A DNA stretch of 64,000 nt from CAKZNE01 sp964485405 (GTDB lineage: Bacteria; Bacteroidota; Bacteroidia; Flavobacteriales; Schleiferiaceae). The notes under the pieces were generated by a model. That model worked only from the letters and a program-made list of their open reading frames with translations. It made no database searches and was not told where the DNA came from. The DNA lies in NCBI GenBank assembly GCA_964485405.1, contig CAZAJG010000004.1, positions 82,201-146,200 on the forward strand. Reading direction: 5' to 3'. The position numbers were made by a program, and so were the translations under genes. Shown piece by piece: positions 26,782 to 35,854 of this stretch. The stretch's first letter is position 1, and each line of letters opens with the position of its first letter.

Positions 26782-28809
26782 TTGAAAAAAATAATCCTCA
26801 CTTTTCTTCTTTTTCATGTTTTTTTTGGCACTTCCGTTAAAGCTCAAATAAGCGAAGATCAACAAGCGTTTTTAGACAGCTTGTATGATAAAGGGTATGA
26901 AGTTGTGTATAACAATACAGATTCTTCTCTTTCTATCGCTACCTATTACTTAGATACGGCTTCTGCTATTGGAGATAGCCTAGAAATTGCTTACGCTTCT
27001 AACATTTTAGGCTTAGCCAATTATTATAAAAATGAATTGGAAGAAGCAGAATATTTGTTTAAAAGATCCATTCGGATTTTTACCAAACATGAAGATTTAA
27101 GCAACCTAGGAGATGCTTATTCCAATTTAGGTAGTGTTCTTTCAGATCAAGGTTATTACCAGCAAGCCATTGATTATTATCTACTTGCTTATCATATACA
27201 CGATAGTTTAGCTGATGAGGAGAGTAAAGCTTTCGATTTAAACAGTATGGCTATTGTTTTCTTTGATCAAGAAGACTATAAAAGTGCTGAAGAATATATA
27301 AATCGCTCTTTAGAGATTGGTGAGCCTCTAAAATTAGAAAGCTTAAATGCTGCCAATTACAACTTACTCGGTGAGCTTGAAATTAAAAAAGGTAACATTT
27401 TAAAGGCAAACGTTTTAACTCAAAAGGCATTTCAGATAGCTCAAAAAGATAACGATTTATTAGAGTTAGCTTGTTGTTATTCAAACTTTGGACTCATTGA
27501 AATTGAAAGAGGTCAATTTGAAGAGGGAATTCAAATGATTCAAAAGGCTGTAGAGTATGCCAAACAGTTTGGTGACCCTTACTCCGTAGGAATGTATCTA
27601 ACCTATTTATCTAATGCAAATCTAAAGGCGAACAGAAACACCCAAGCACTTGTAGAAGCAGAAAAAGCTTCGGTAATTATTCACAGCACCTCTTCCTCAA
27701 GGTATTTAAAGAGAGAAGTTTACTTAAGTCTGGCAAATGCAAACTCCGCTTTGGCTAATTATGAAAAAGCCATTCGTTACTTCAAGGAGTATAAGTTAGT
27801 GAGTGATACTATTCTCAATCTCGATATAAAGGAAAAACTCCTGCAGCAACAAAACAAAATTCAAGATATAGCTAACAAGCACTTAGAGGAACTAAATAAA
27901 ATCCAGGAAAAAGTTATTGAACGAAATGGATATTTACTCATAGGTTCTCTTGCATTATTATTAATTGGTATTTCATTTATCATTGTTCTTGTGCTCAACG
28001 TGAATCGAAGAAAGAGATACAGCAAGCTGTTACTAGAAAAAAACCGTATCATTCGATCAAACGAGCAAAAGCTAGATGAAAAAAGTGAGGAACTCCTACA
28101 GAAAAATCTGGAACTAAGCGATTTAGTGGAGGCGAAGAATAAGCTATTCTCTATTCTAACGCACGATATTAAAGAGCCGTTTAATCAAGTTCTAAATGTT
28201 TTAGAGCTTTTGGATTACGATGCCCTTTCAGAAGAAGAAAGAAGAGAAATGACTGCCACCTTAAAAGAGTCAGCTAGTGGAACTCAAGAAATGGTTAATA
28301 ATCTTTTGTATTGGAGTAAATCTCAATTTTCTGGAATTCAGCCACAGCCTGAAACCGTTGATGTTAAAGATTGGTTTGTTGAGTTAAATCAAAACCTCAA
28401 GACCAATCTAGAGCAAAAAGAGATTGAAATGCATATTAACCTAGAGGCCAATTCAATTGTATTTGCCGACTACGGACAAATACTCATTGCTCTTCGAAAC
28501 TTACTTATGAATGCTATTAAGTTTTCAAACAACGCCAGTTCCATTTTTGTCCAGTCCAAATCTCTCTCTTCAAATCATGTTGTTATTGAAATTAAGGACG
28601 AAGGCATCGGAATTTCTCCTCAAAGACTAAAACGGTTCGAGGATTTTGGCAAAATTGTATCTACGGAAGGCACGCTAAATGAAAAAGGAACTGGATTAGG
28701 TGTTTTGATTGTGAAAGACTTGGTTGAACAAAACAAAGGCACTTTGCACATTGAAAGTATTGTAAATAAGGGAAGTACATTTAGCATTACTCTGCCAAAG
28801 CCGGAATAA
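26782..28809 (+). CDS. TPR-repeat membrane sensor histidine kinase
   Basis: A 675-residue two-component sensor starting at TTG. A signal peptide (residues 1-22) leads to a periplasmic array of about eight TPR repeats (30-340) and a coiled coil, then one membrane segment near 382-405 and a cytoplasmic coiled coil. The HisKA box is KLFSILTHDIKEPF with phospho-acceptor His461. The ATPase domain shows the N box (LRNLLMNAIKFSNN), G1 (DEGIGI) and G2 (GTGLGVLIVKDL). There is no receiver or DNA-binding domain and no response regulator next to it, so its partner is elsewhere. This architecture is typical of Bacteroidota. Confidence 0.92.
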   Translation: MKKIILTFLLFHVFFGTSVKAQISEDQQAFLDSLYDKGYEVVYNNTDSSLSIATYYLDTASAIGDSLEIAYASNILGLANYYKNELEEAEYLFKRSIRIFTKHEDLSNLGDAYSNLGSVLSDQGYYQQAIDYYLLAYHIHDSLADEESKAFDLNSMAIVFFDQEDYKSAEEYINRSLEIGEPLKLESLNAANYNLLGELEIKKGNILKANVLTQKAFQIAQKDNDLLELACCYSNFGLIEIERGQFEEGIQMIQKAVEYAKQFGDPYSVGMYLTYLSNANLKANRNTQALVEAEKASVIIHSTSSSRYLKREVYLSLANANSALANYEKAIRYFKEYKLVSDTILNLDIKEKLLQQQNKIQDIANKHLEELNKIQEKVIERNGYLLIGSLALLLIGISFIIVLVLNVNRRKRYSKLLLEKNRIIRSNEQKLDEKSEELLQKNLELSDLVEAKNKLFSILTHDIKEPFNQVLNVLELLDYDALSEEERREMTATLKESASGTQEMVNNLLYWSKSQFSGIQPQPETVDVKDWFVELNQNLKTNLEQKEIEMHINLEANSIVFADYGQILIALRNLLMNAIKFSNNASSIFVQSKSLSSNHVVIEIKDEGIGISPQRLKRFEDFGKIVSTEGTLNEKGTGLGVLIVKDLVEQNKGTLHIESIVNKGSTFSITLPKPE

Positions 28810-28992
28810 TTTTTTAGTTACTCTAGAACCTATATCTAGCAAACCTCTCCTTCATCGCATTTTATATGTTTATCAGCAGCTCATCTTTGGATAGTCTTTA
28901 AACTGTTGATTTACAAACCTAACCCAAGTACTATTTCATAGTTAGCCTATTTTAATGTGTAATACAGGCTCTCACCGGAATTATATCTCAAC

Positions 28993-29026
28993 AAAAAAGC
29001 CGCAACCCTCAAAAAGGATTGCGGCT
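28993..29026 (-). terminator. Hairpin terminator after sucD
   Basis: Stem AGCCGCAA at 28998-29005 with TTGCGGCT at 29019-29026. On the - strand the hairpin is followed by a T run (A run 28993-28998 on the + strand). It lies 22 bases past the sucD stop. Confidence 0.8.
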
Positions 29027-29047
29027 CTTACAATATTCGTTTAAAGC

Positions 29048-29899
29048 TTATGCTGTTACACCTAACAGCTCAGCCATTTTACTTCCAATTTGTGCAGGAG
29101 AGTCTACTACGTTTACCCCACATTCTTGAAGAATCGCTTTTTTAGCTTGTGCTGTATCTTCAGCTCCACCTACAATAGCACCAGCGTGCCCCATCGTTCT
29201 TCCTTTTGGTGCTGTTTCACCAGCGATAAAACCAACAACAGGCTTTCCGTTTCCATTTTCTTTAATCCATCTTGCAGCATCTGGCTCCATTTGACCACCA
29301 ATTTCTCCAATCATCACAATTCCGTCCGTTTCGCCATCGTTCATCAACAATTCAACAGCATCCTTCATAGAAGTACCGATAATTGGATCTCCTCCAATTC
29401 CAATGGCTGTAGACTGCCCCATACCTGCTTTGGTAATTTGGTCTACCGCTTCGTAGGTAAGTGTACCTGACTTAGAGATAATTCCTATTCTACCTGGATT
29501 AAAGATAAAACCTGGCATAATTCCTACCTTAGCTTCTCCAGCTGTAATAATTCCTGGGCAGTTTGGCCCAATCATTCTACAATCCTTATCACCTAAGTAT
29601 TCTTTTACCATAACCATATCCTTTACCGGAATTCCAGCTTCAGCGGCTTCCATAATAGCATCAGCAGCAAATGCTGGTGGTACAAAAATGATGGAAACAT
29701 CTGCTCCAGTTTCTTTTACAGCTTCGCTAACAGTATTGAAAACAGGACGATCAAGGTGAGTTTGTCCTCCTTTGCCTGGGGTAACACCTCCTACAACATG
29801 GGTTCCATACTCTATCATTTGACCAGCGTGAAATGTTCCTTCACTTCCGGTAAAACCTTGAACTATAATTTTGGAATCTTTATTTACAAGTACACTCAT
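29048..29899 (-). CDS. sucD: Succinyl-CoA synthetase alpha subunit with a 10-residue internal deletion
   Basis: TCA-cycle enzyme converting succinyl-CoA to succinate with nucleotide triphosphate synthesis, working with SucB-type beta subunit (not in window). The N-terminal CoA-binding Rossmann domain (QGFTGSEGTFHAGQMIEYG), the GIGGDPIIGT block and the active-site His in MGHAGAI are present. The 283 residues are short: AEAGIPVKDM lacks the family segment of ten residues ending in TEGI that lies between AGI and PVKDM. The segment belongs to the CoA-binding region in the E. coli enzyme. The deletion is in frame (30 bases) between two GI pairs. A terminator follows at 28993-29026. The gene appears to be single. 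Confidence 0.9.
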   Translation of the reverse strand: MSVLVNKDSKIIVQGFTGSEGTFHAGQMIEYGTHVVGGVTPGKGGQTHLDRPVFNTVSEAVKETGADVSIIFVPPAFAADAIMEAAEAGIPVKDMVMVKEYLGDKDCRMIGPNCPGIITAGEAKVGIMPGFIFNPGRIGIISKSGTLTYEAVDQITKAGMGQSTAIGIGGDPIIGTSMKDAVELLMNDGETDGIVMIGEIGGQMEPDAARWIKENGNGKPVVGFIAGETAPKGRTMGHAGAIVGGAEDTAQAKKAILQECGVNVVDSPAQIGSKMAELLGVTA

Positions 29900-30024
29900 A
29901 ACTGAGTTTTATGATTATGTGATTAAAAATTGTACGCTGCGAAAATAATGGATAAGAAGATTCTAATCTTCATCAAAACATAAATTTATTTTATCCCTTG
30001 TTTTTCTTTATTTCAAAACCTCTT

Positions 30025-30825
30025 TTACGGGAGCACTTTAACCGTAATTGGCACGTTGGATAATGGCCATTCTCCACTATCCACTTCTACTCTGCTAATT
30101 CTCTCCACTACATCCATACCTTCTATAACTCTACCAAAAACAGTATGTTCATGATCCAAGTGAGGTGATCCTCCTTTTGTAGAGTATAATTTCATTTGTT
30201 CATTGGTAAACTCAAGTTCATATTTATCTTCCATCGCCTTGAGTTGGCCAACACTAAACTTTTGCCCTAGTGAAATGTAAAACTCAAATGGATTGGATCT
30301 CTTGTTTGGATTTCGTTTATAGCTTCTTGCTGCAGCCACCGCTCCATATTCATGATAGTTATGATCTGTCATCTCACTTGGTAAGGAATATGAGCCAATC
30401 TCTTTTCTTTTTTTTGCAGTTGTTTCAGAGTCGCTATTTCCCGCTTGTATTACGTGTCCTTCAGAAACTCGATGAAACCAAGTTGTATTAAAATACCCCC
30501 TTTTAGCAAGAAAAATAAAATTAGAACGATGCATAGGCGTATCATCAAACAGCTGGATTTTAATATCACCAAAATCTGTAGAAACCAATACTGTTGATTC
30601 TGAGTGGGCTGCACCATAATCTAAAAAAAACTCAACAGCATTGCTGCTATTGAGTTTTTGGTGGTGAGTTATGTTATTAGTTGTCTCTTTTTCCTTAACA
30701 ATTTTAGCTTGATCGCTTTGCCCAGTGGCGCGTTGCTCTTTATTGGAACAAGCACTTATTATTGATAAACAAATTAACAAACATAAAGAGCTGTTCTTTT
30801 GAAGTATCGCTAGAACTGAAGTCAC
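30025..30825 (-). CDS. Cyclophilin-type peptidyl-prolyl isomerase lipoprotein
   Basis: A secreted prolyl isomerase of 266 residues with lipobox IISAC (Cys26). The cyclophilin domain covers about residues 75-266: LVSTDFGDIKIQLFDDTP, HRSNFIFLAKRGYFNTTWFHRV with the catalytic Arg region, and HTVFGRVIEGMDVVERIS. The insert between the GNSDSET and EMTDHNYHEYGAVA blocks is family-typical. Periplasmic folding of proteins is the likely role. It lies 22 bases downstream of oxyR and on the same strand, so co-transcription is possible. Confidence 0.9.
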   Translation of the reverse strand: MTSVLAILQKNSSLCLLICLSIISACSNKEQRATGQSDQAKIVKEKETTNNITHHQKLNSSNAVEFFLDYGAAHSESTVLVSTDFGDIKIQLFDDTPMHRSNFIFLAKRGYFNTTWFHRVSEGHVIQAGNSDSETTAKKRKEIGSYSLPSEMTDHNYHEYGAVAAARSYKRNPNKRSNPFEFYISLGQKFSVGQLKAMEDKYELEFTNEQMKLYSTKGGSPHLDHEHTVFGRVIEGMDVVERISRVEVDSGEWPLSNVPITVKVLP

Positions 30826-30847
30826 AATTCTTTCGTTTACAAATGAG

Positions 30848-31789
30848 TTAAGCTGATTTCAAAGGACTGATCACTTCATTTTGTTCGTGAAGCAGCTTTT
30901 CAGGGATACTATTTTGAATGATCGTTTTAAGCTCTTCAATTATTTTAATCTTTAGCTCAGCACGGGTATAAACAATACTTACCTCCCTTGTAGGCTTCGG
31001 ATCTGCTACTGGCTTAATAAATTTTTGATCTTCTTGTGGTAAATCCAGAGCATGCAAATAGGGTATTAATGTCATACCAAACCCTCTCTTGCTCAAACGA
31101 ATAAGCGTCTCAAAGTTGCCACTTTCTAAATCCACAGGCTTTTTATCATTCTCTAGCTTTTTCGTACAAATGTTTAAAATGCTATCCCTAAAGCAATGTC
31201 CTTCATTTAAAAGTAGAATATCGTTAATGTCTAATTCAGAGTTGGTAATAAAAGACTCTTTAAACAATCTGTGATTTTCAGGTATAAAACCCATAAATGG
31301 CTCATAATACATTGGCTTTTCAATGATACCTTTTTCATTTAAAGGTGTAGCCAAGATTGCTGCATCCAATTCATCGATTCTCAATTTTTCCAAGATAGTA
31401 TCTGTACGCAACTCCTGAATTTGAAGCTGAATTTTTGGAAACTTCTCATGAAAACGACTCACAAACCGAGGTACCAAAGAAGGAGAAATTGTTGGAATTA
31501 CACCTAGTTTAAAAGGTCCTTCTAATTGATTTTTAGACTCCTGCAAAATCTCAGTAATTCGATGTGATTCGTTTATAACGTTTCGGGCCTGTTCAATTAT
31601 TTTAGAACCGATGGCTGTGGGTTTTACAGGATGCTTGCTTCTGTCAAATAGTAAAACACCTAGTTCCTCTTCAAGCTTTTGAATCTGCATGCTCAAAGTA
31701 GGCTGAGTAACAAAACTGGCTTCTGCAGCGCGGGCAAAGTGGCGGTGATTGTCTACCGATATTAAATATTGTAATTGCGTGAGTGTCAT
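30848..31789 (-). CDS. oxyR: LysR-type hydrogen peroxide sensor OxyR
   Basis: A 313-residue LysR regulator: N-terminal winged helix-turn-helix (residues 1-60, TLTQLQYLISVDNHRHFARAA) followed by a periplasmic-binding-like effector domain. Two cysteines, Cys199 and Cys208, sit in GHCFRDSILNIC with eight residues between them, the same numbers and spacing as the redox pair of E. coli OxyR, which supports the assignment. It should control peroxide defence genes such as catalase or ahpCF, none of which are in the window. It diverges from the DUF6263 gene, with 118 bases between, so that region may hold OxyR sites. Confidence 0.9.
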   Translation of the reverse strand: MTLTQLQYLISVDNHRHFARAAEASFVTQPTLSMQIQKLEEELGVLLFDRSKHPVKPTAIGSKIIEQARNVINESHRITEILQESKNQLEGPFKLGVIPTISPSLVPRFVSRFHEKFPKIQLQIQELRTDTILEKLRIDELDAAILATPLNEKGIIEKPMYYEPFMGFIPENHRLFKESFITNSELDINDILLLNEGHCFRDSILNICTKKLENDKKPVDLESGNFETLIRLSKRGFGMTLIPYLHALDLPQEDQKFIKPVADPKPTREVSIVYTRAELKIKIIEELKTIIQNSIPEKLLHEQNEVISPLKSA

Positions 31790-31907
31790 TATTCTATAGT
31801 TATTTATAAAAACTTTTACGAAAGTAATAAATAATATTGATTAAATGGTTAAACATTGACTTATTCTCACCAAGCAATTTATAGCTAACTTTCCAAAAAA
31901 TTTAAAG

Positions 31908-32714
31908 ATGAAAAAACTGACATTATTCGGACTCATTCTTGCTTTTAGCATAAGCTCCTTAAACACTTTTGCCAAAGACAATCTATTGCGTTTAAATCTT
32001 GAAAAAGGGAAGTCCTACTCTATGAGCACTTCAATGGATATGAAGTACTTCTCAGACGCGACCTTAAGCGAGAAGATTATGAGCACATACTTTGATTTTA
32101 CTATTGACATGAAAGTATTGGATAAAGCTAAAGACGGTACACATACAATTGAAGTAACTGTAACTGGAGTAAAAGGCACTCAAGAAATGCAAGGAATGTC
32201 TATCAGTTATGATTCTAAAGATCCGGAAGCAGGTGGCCCGATGGGGGCAATGATTGGTCAGCAGTTAGATCCTATTTTAAATAAACCTACTACCATTAAA
32301 GTAGATAACATGGGAAAAACATCCAGCGATGAATCCGAAGAAGGACAAGTAATGTCTATAGCAGGTATTGCGCAACAACTCTTTTTAGAAATGCCTGAAA
32401 AAGAAATAAAGGAAGGAAGCTCTTGGACTCAAAAGCAAGATGTTCCTACTACAGGCCAACAAATGGAGGTTATTTTTAAAGTGGTTGAAATGTCTAAAAA
32501 AGAGGTAAACATCTCTTACGATTTTAATCAAGATAAAATGGACCTTGGTGAAGAAGCTGGGCAGGCGGATATTAAGTCTAAAGGAAAAGCTTTGTTGAAT
32601 CCTAAAACAGGTCGCCTTATAGAGAACTCACTAAACCAGACGATTAAAGGATCTAATCCTCAAATGGGAGGAGAATTTTTTATGGTTAATTCCATTACTA
32701 CAAAAACACTTTAG
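31908..32714 (+). CDS. DUF6263-like secreted protein
   Basis: A 268-residue exported protein (signal peptide ending near NTFAK). Methionine-rich stretches (SMSTSMDMKYFSD, EAGGPMGAMIG) and a beta-rich pattern such as EIKEGSSWTQKQD and GKALLNPKTGRLIENSL are seen. It resembles the DUF6263 family of Bacteroidota, whose function is unknown; the assignment is by memory of the pattern. It precedes the Nudix gene by 11 bases on the same strand and is divergent from oxyR, but no direct link to peroxide is shown. Confidence 0.7.
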   Translation: MKKLTLFGLILAFSISSLNTFAKDNLLRLNLEKGKSYSMSTSMDMKYFSDATLSEKIMSTYFDFTIDMKVLDKAKDGTHTIEVTVTGVKGTQEMQGMSISYDSKDPEAGGPMGAMIGQQLDPILNKPTTIKVDNMGKTSSDESEEGQVMSIAGIAQQLFLEMPEKEIKEGSSWTQKQDVPTTGQQMEVIFKVVEMSKKEVNISYDFNQDKMDLGEEAGQADIKSKGKALLNPKTGRLIENSLNQTIKGSNPQMGGEFFMVNSITTKTL

Positions 32715-32725
32715 AATCTTTTAGA

Positions 32726-33355
32726 TTGAATTTTCTTCAATTTAAGGATTTACTAGGGGTTGTTACAAGCAAGCCATTACCCGGCCAAGATGCGCAATAC
32801 CAGATGGTTCCTCAAGGTAGAGGAAGAACTGATTTACAAAGTATTGATCGTGATCGTGTAAAACAAGCAGCCGTAGCAGCCCTTTTTTATGAAAAAGATC
32901 AACGTCCACATCTTATTCTGACCAAAAGAAGTGAATATCCGGGTGTACACTCCGGGCAAATAAGCTTTCCTGGTGGAAGAAAAGAGCAAGAAGATGTCGA
33001 CTTTGCTCAAACGGCCTTGCGTGAAACTTGCGAGGAGATTGGAATCCCTAAAAAACAGATTGAGTTGAAAGCTCAACTCACCTCTGTATATATTCCTCCA
33101 AGTAATTTTTTGGTTTTCCCTTATGTCGGTTTATTGCAACAAACACCCCATTTCATTCCTCAAGAGAGAGAAGTTCGAAAAATACTAAGCCTCGATTTCA
33201 ATGCTTTTTTAGATCCAGGCTCTATTGTAGAAAAAACAATTCCCATTAACCATGCTAAACTCACTGTTCCCGCATTTGACATTAATGGACATATAATTTG
33301 GGGCGCTACGGCCATGATGATCAGTGAACTTAAACAAATGTTTCTCAAAGCCTGA
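32726..33355 (+). CDS. Nudix hydrolase, CoA pyrophosphatase type
   Basis: A 209-residue Nudix enzyme starting at TTG. The UPF0035-type signature is in GVHSGQISFPGGRKEQED and TALRETCEEIGI (residues 74-107, RExxEE core at 99-104), where CoA-hydrolysing members have the extra residues between the GG and RE halves. It probably cleaves CoA or oxidised CoA derivatives into phosphopantetheine and adenosine 3',5'-bisphosphate. It is 11 bases downstream of the DUF6263-like gene and 43 bases before the acyltransferase. Confidence 0.85.
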   Translation: MNFLQFKDLLGVVTSKPLPGQDAQYQMVPQGRGRTDLQSIDRDRVKQAAVAALFYEKDQRPHLILTKRSEYPGVHSGQISFPGGRKEQEDVDFAQTALRETCEEIGIPKKQIELKAQLTSVYIPPSNFLVFPYVGLLQQTPHFIPQEREVRKILSLDFNAFLDPGSIVEKTIPINHAKLTVPAFDINGHIIWGATAMMISELKQMFLKA

Positions 33356-33398
33356 CTTTTAGAAATCAGTATATTTGGATCCGACCACAAAACCATTT

Positions 33399-34178
33399 AT
33401 GAAGATTAAGCTTTTTGATGCTTTCGGTAATTCCCTATTTATAAAACGAGTTTTGATTCTCATTTTTGGGAGCATCGCTTATTATCGGTTTAATATTGCG
33501 AATAAAACAGTTGTTAAAGGAAGTAAGGTTTTAAAAGACTTACCAAACCAAAATGTTCTTTTCGTAAGTAACCATCAAACCTATTTTGCCGATGTTACTG
33601 GAATGTATCAAGTATTTGGGTGCGCTAAGTGGGGTGTATACGATCGTATAAATTTCCCATGGTTCTTACTCAATCCAAAAATGGGAGTTTACTTTATCGC
33701 TGCAAAGGAAACGATGAAATCCGGTATTTTGCCCAAACTATTTGCTTATGTAGGATCCGTTTCTATAAAAAGAACATGGCGCGAAGCCGGAAAGCAAGTA
33801 GATCGTGGTGTGGATCCTAGAGATATTAATAAAGTATTTAAGGCATTAGATTCTGGGTGGGTTATTACCTTTCCTCAAGGAACCACTAAACCTTATGTAG
33901 AAGGGAGAAAGGGAACCGCTCATATCATCAAAGAGCAGCAACCTATCGTAATTCCTGTTGTGGTAGATGGTTTTAGACGCGCCTTTGATAAAAAGGGTCT
34001 TTTCTTAAAAAAGAAAGGGGTTACACTGAGTTTGCACTTTAAGCCAGCACTGGATTTAGATTACACTAAACCAGCAGGAGAGATTATGCAAACGATTATG
34101 AACAGTATTGAACAAAGTGACCCATACAATACGCTTAAAAAGCTCGAAAAAGCAGAGCAACCCAACTTAAGCCCTTAA
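33399..34178 (+). CDS. PlsC-like 1-acylglycerol-3-phosphate acyltransferase family protein
   Basis: A membrane-associated acyltransferase of 259 residues from the ATG at 33399 (MKIKLFDAFG); a TTG at 33375 would add 8 residues. Visible parts are a hydrophobic N-terminal segment, the acyltransferase motif I VSNHQTYFADV, block II with AKETMKSG, and FPQGTTKPYVEGRKGTA. Motif I here is His-x5-Asp rather than the usual His-x4-Asp, and FPEG is changed to FPQG. The group therefore differs from classical PlsC. It may acylate lysophosphatidic acid or another lipid precursor. It lies in the same + strand run as the Nudix gene. Confidence 0.75.
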   Translation: MKIKLFDAFGNSLFIKRVLILIFGSIAYYRFNIANKTVVKGSKVLKDLPNQNVLFVSNHQTYFADVTGMYQVFGCAKWGVYDRINFPWFLLNPKMGVYFIAAKETMKSGILPKLFAYVGSVSIKRTWREAGKQVDRGVDPRDINKVFKALDSGWVITFPQGTTKPYVEGRKGTAHIIKEQQPIVIPVVVDGFRRAFDKKGLFLKKKGVTLSLHFKPALDLDYTKPAGEIMQTIMNSIEQSDPYNTLKKLEKAEQPNLSP

Positions 34179-34221
34179 GTACTCGTTAAATAAATTAGCA
34201 TAGTTGAATAAAAATAGTCTA

Positions 34222-34251
34222 TTGGAAAGTTTATCCTTAAGTCTATATTTG
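34222..34251 (+). promoter_or_regulatory. TTG-N19-TATATTTG promoter for the MbnP-like pair
   Basis: TTG at 34222-34224, a 19-base spacer and TATATTTG at 34244-34251 match the Bacteroidota housekeeping promoter (TTG-N17..23-TAnnTTTG). The first ATG of the two-gene unit is 20 bases further. Confidence 0.6.
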
Positions 34252-34270
34252 GAATTATATAAATGCAGAT

Positions 34271-35026
34271 ATGAAAAAATTACTGTCCCTTGCGTTGTTA
34301 ATGTCGTTATTCATTGCTTGTGAAGATCCCGATTTAACAGAAGACAATCCTCCATTACCAAAGGAAAATGTGAACATTGGAGTTTCTTTTCTTTATGGAT
34401 CCTCTGGTCTTGCTCAAGATTCGATATATACCAATGCAGAAGGAAATCAGTTTTTTATAACGGATGTAAAATTTGTCTTATCCGACTTTTTTGTACTCAG
34501 TCAAGGAGATAGCTTCAAAACAGAAGAGGTAAACTATGCTTTATACTCTTTTGCAAATTCACAAAACTTGGTTTCTAAACTTCCAGATGGAGGATACTCT
34601 GGCCACTATGGATTTACTTTAGGCATAGATTCTGTCCTTAATTGGACTATAGACCCGACCACGCTTGCATCAACGAGTGCTTTAACAGATCCTGATGTAG
34701 CCAGAAATGATGGTCTTGGCTACAATGCAGTAATCATTAAAGGAAGAGCTTTTGATCCCACAGATCCTAATGATAGTTTAGGTTCCGTTTCGTTTGAATT
34801 CCAACTCGGAAGCTTGTTCTTAAACCGAGCCCTTAAAAGTGGAATGACCAACTTTGCCGTAACCTCCACTACTCAAGTTAACTTCTTGATTCAAGTAGAC
34901 CTTAAAGATGCTTTAGACAATTATAATATAATTTCTCGCCCAACGCTCTTAACAGATCCTTCAAATGTTGTTGATCTGACCTTAGCGGAAGAAATGATGG
35001 ACAATCTTAAATTCAACTTATTCTGA
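34271..35026 (+). CDS. MbnP-like copper-associated lipoprotein, first copy
   Basis: A lipoprotein of 251 residues (lipobox LFIAC, Cys17). The MbnP-like domain pattern is visible: ITDVKFVLSDFFVLSQ, then a glycine-rich block and GFTLGIDSVLNWT, where family members have a GLG-D motif. The protein is related to the partner of di-heme MbnH enzymes, which uses copper; that role is family knowledge and not shown here. It lacks the MYWSM-type block that the next gene keeps, so it is the more divergent copy. The second gene follows after 2 bases. Confidence 0.65.
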   Translation: MKKLLSLALLMSLFIACEDPDLTEDNPPLPKENVNIGVSFLYGSSGLAQDSIYTNAEGNQFFITDVKFVLSDFFVLSQGDSFKTEEVNYALYSFANSQNLVSKLPDGGYSGHYGFTLGIDSVLNWTIDPTTLASTSALTDPDVARNDGLGYNAVIIKGRAFDPTDPNDSLGSVSFEFQLGSLFLNRALKSGMTNFAVTSTTQVNFLIQVDLKDALDNYNIISRPTLLTDPSNVVDLTLAEEMMDNLKFNLF

Positions 35027-35028
35027 CG

Positions 35029-35799
35029 ATGAAAAAATTATCTCTATCTATACTATCTCTAGTTGCTCTTTCTATCCTATCCCTTAGTTCGTGTACGGAT
35101 GACGATACTCAAAATTCGGATGTTACAACCTCGCTTTCTGTAAACGTTGTAATGAAGAGTAGTAATAATGTAGTTCGACAAGGTGAAACCATAGAATTGG
35201 CTAATGATCAAGATATTATAATTTCTCTATTCAGAGTTTACCTTTCCAATATCAGTTTAACCACAAGCTCAGGCGCAGAAGTAGAATTAAAAGATGTGGC
35301 CCTGGTAGACCCTAGCTCAGTTGGTGACAATACGTTTACTGTAAATTTGAAGGGAAATACTTTCACAGCAATTAATTTCGGATTGGGAGTTGATGCGGAT
35401 ATGAATGATATGAATCCAGGTGATTTTGCCCAAGAACATCCTTTATCCACTTATCAAAGTATGTATTGGAGCATGTTGAAGTATCGTTTTGTAAAGTTTG
35501 AAGGCAAAGCCAACTCCAAAGGAAATCTTGGTAATTTAGATGATATTCCGATTGCTCTCCATCCTGGAACGGATGCCCTATATAAAAGCGTTCAACTACC
35601 AGTTGACTTTTCAGTAGCGACCGGTGATAAAGCTGAGATGACGCTTGAAATTGATATGGATGAACTATTTTCGGGATCAAATGGATTTGATTTTGAAACT
35701 GAAAGCCAAACACATAGCACAACAAGCGATATTCAGATTGCTGATAAATTCATGACGAATTTGGCTGCATCCTTGAGTGCAGTTATAAGTACCCAATAA
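35029..35799 (+). CDS. MbnP-like copper-associated lipoprotein, second copy
   Basis: A 256-residue lipoprotein (lipobox LSSC, Cys22). It shows LFRVYLSNISLTT, INFGLGVDADMNDM and HPLSTYQSMYWSMLKYRFVKFEG, matching the MbnP-like domain (PF20243) with its GLGVD and MYW blocks; HPGTDALYKSVQL follows. A metal-binding role is likely by homology. It lies 2 bases after the first copy and 55 bases before mpl, which has its own promoter-like box. No di-heme peroxidase is next to it; one is at 58322. Confidence 0.75.
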   Translation: MKKLSLSILSLVALSILSLSSCTDDDTQNSDVTTSLSVNVVMKSSNNVVRQGETIELANDQDIIISLFRVYLSNISLTTSSGAEVELKDVALVDPSSVGDNTFTVNLKGNTFTAINFGLGVDADMNDMNPGDFAQEHPLSTYQSMYWSMLKYRFVKFEGKANSKGNLGNLDDIPIALHPGTDALYKSVQLPVDFSVATGDKAEMTLEIDMDELFSGSNGFDFETESQTHSTTSDIQIADKFMTNLAASLSAVISTQ

Positions 35800-35828
35800 A
35801 AATCTTAATAAATACGCTAAAGCTTTCA

Positions 35829-35836
35829 TAGATTTG
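35829..35836 (+). promoter_or_regulatory. TAnnTTTG -7 box before mpl
   Basis: TAGATTTG followed by C, 18 bases before the mpl ATG. No clear -33 TTG. Confidence 0.45.
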
Positions 35837-35854
35837 CGCTACAAGCCTATTTAA

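Noticed and set aside
28810..29047. Possible RNA gene between the kinase and sucD
   Set aside because: Only the sucD terminator is visible; the rest has no promoter or fold that stands out.
35029..35799. Direct MbnP-MbnH pair with the peroxidase at 58322
   Set aside because: The genes are more than 22 kb apart and in different units; only a weak functional link can be suggested.
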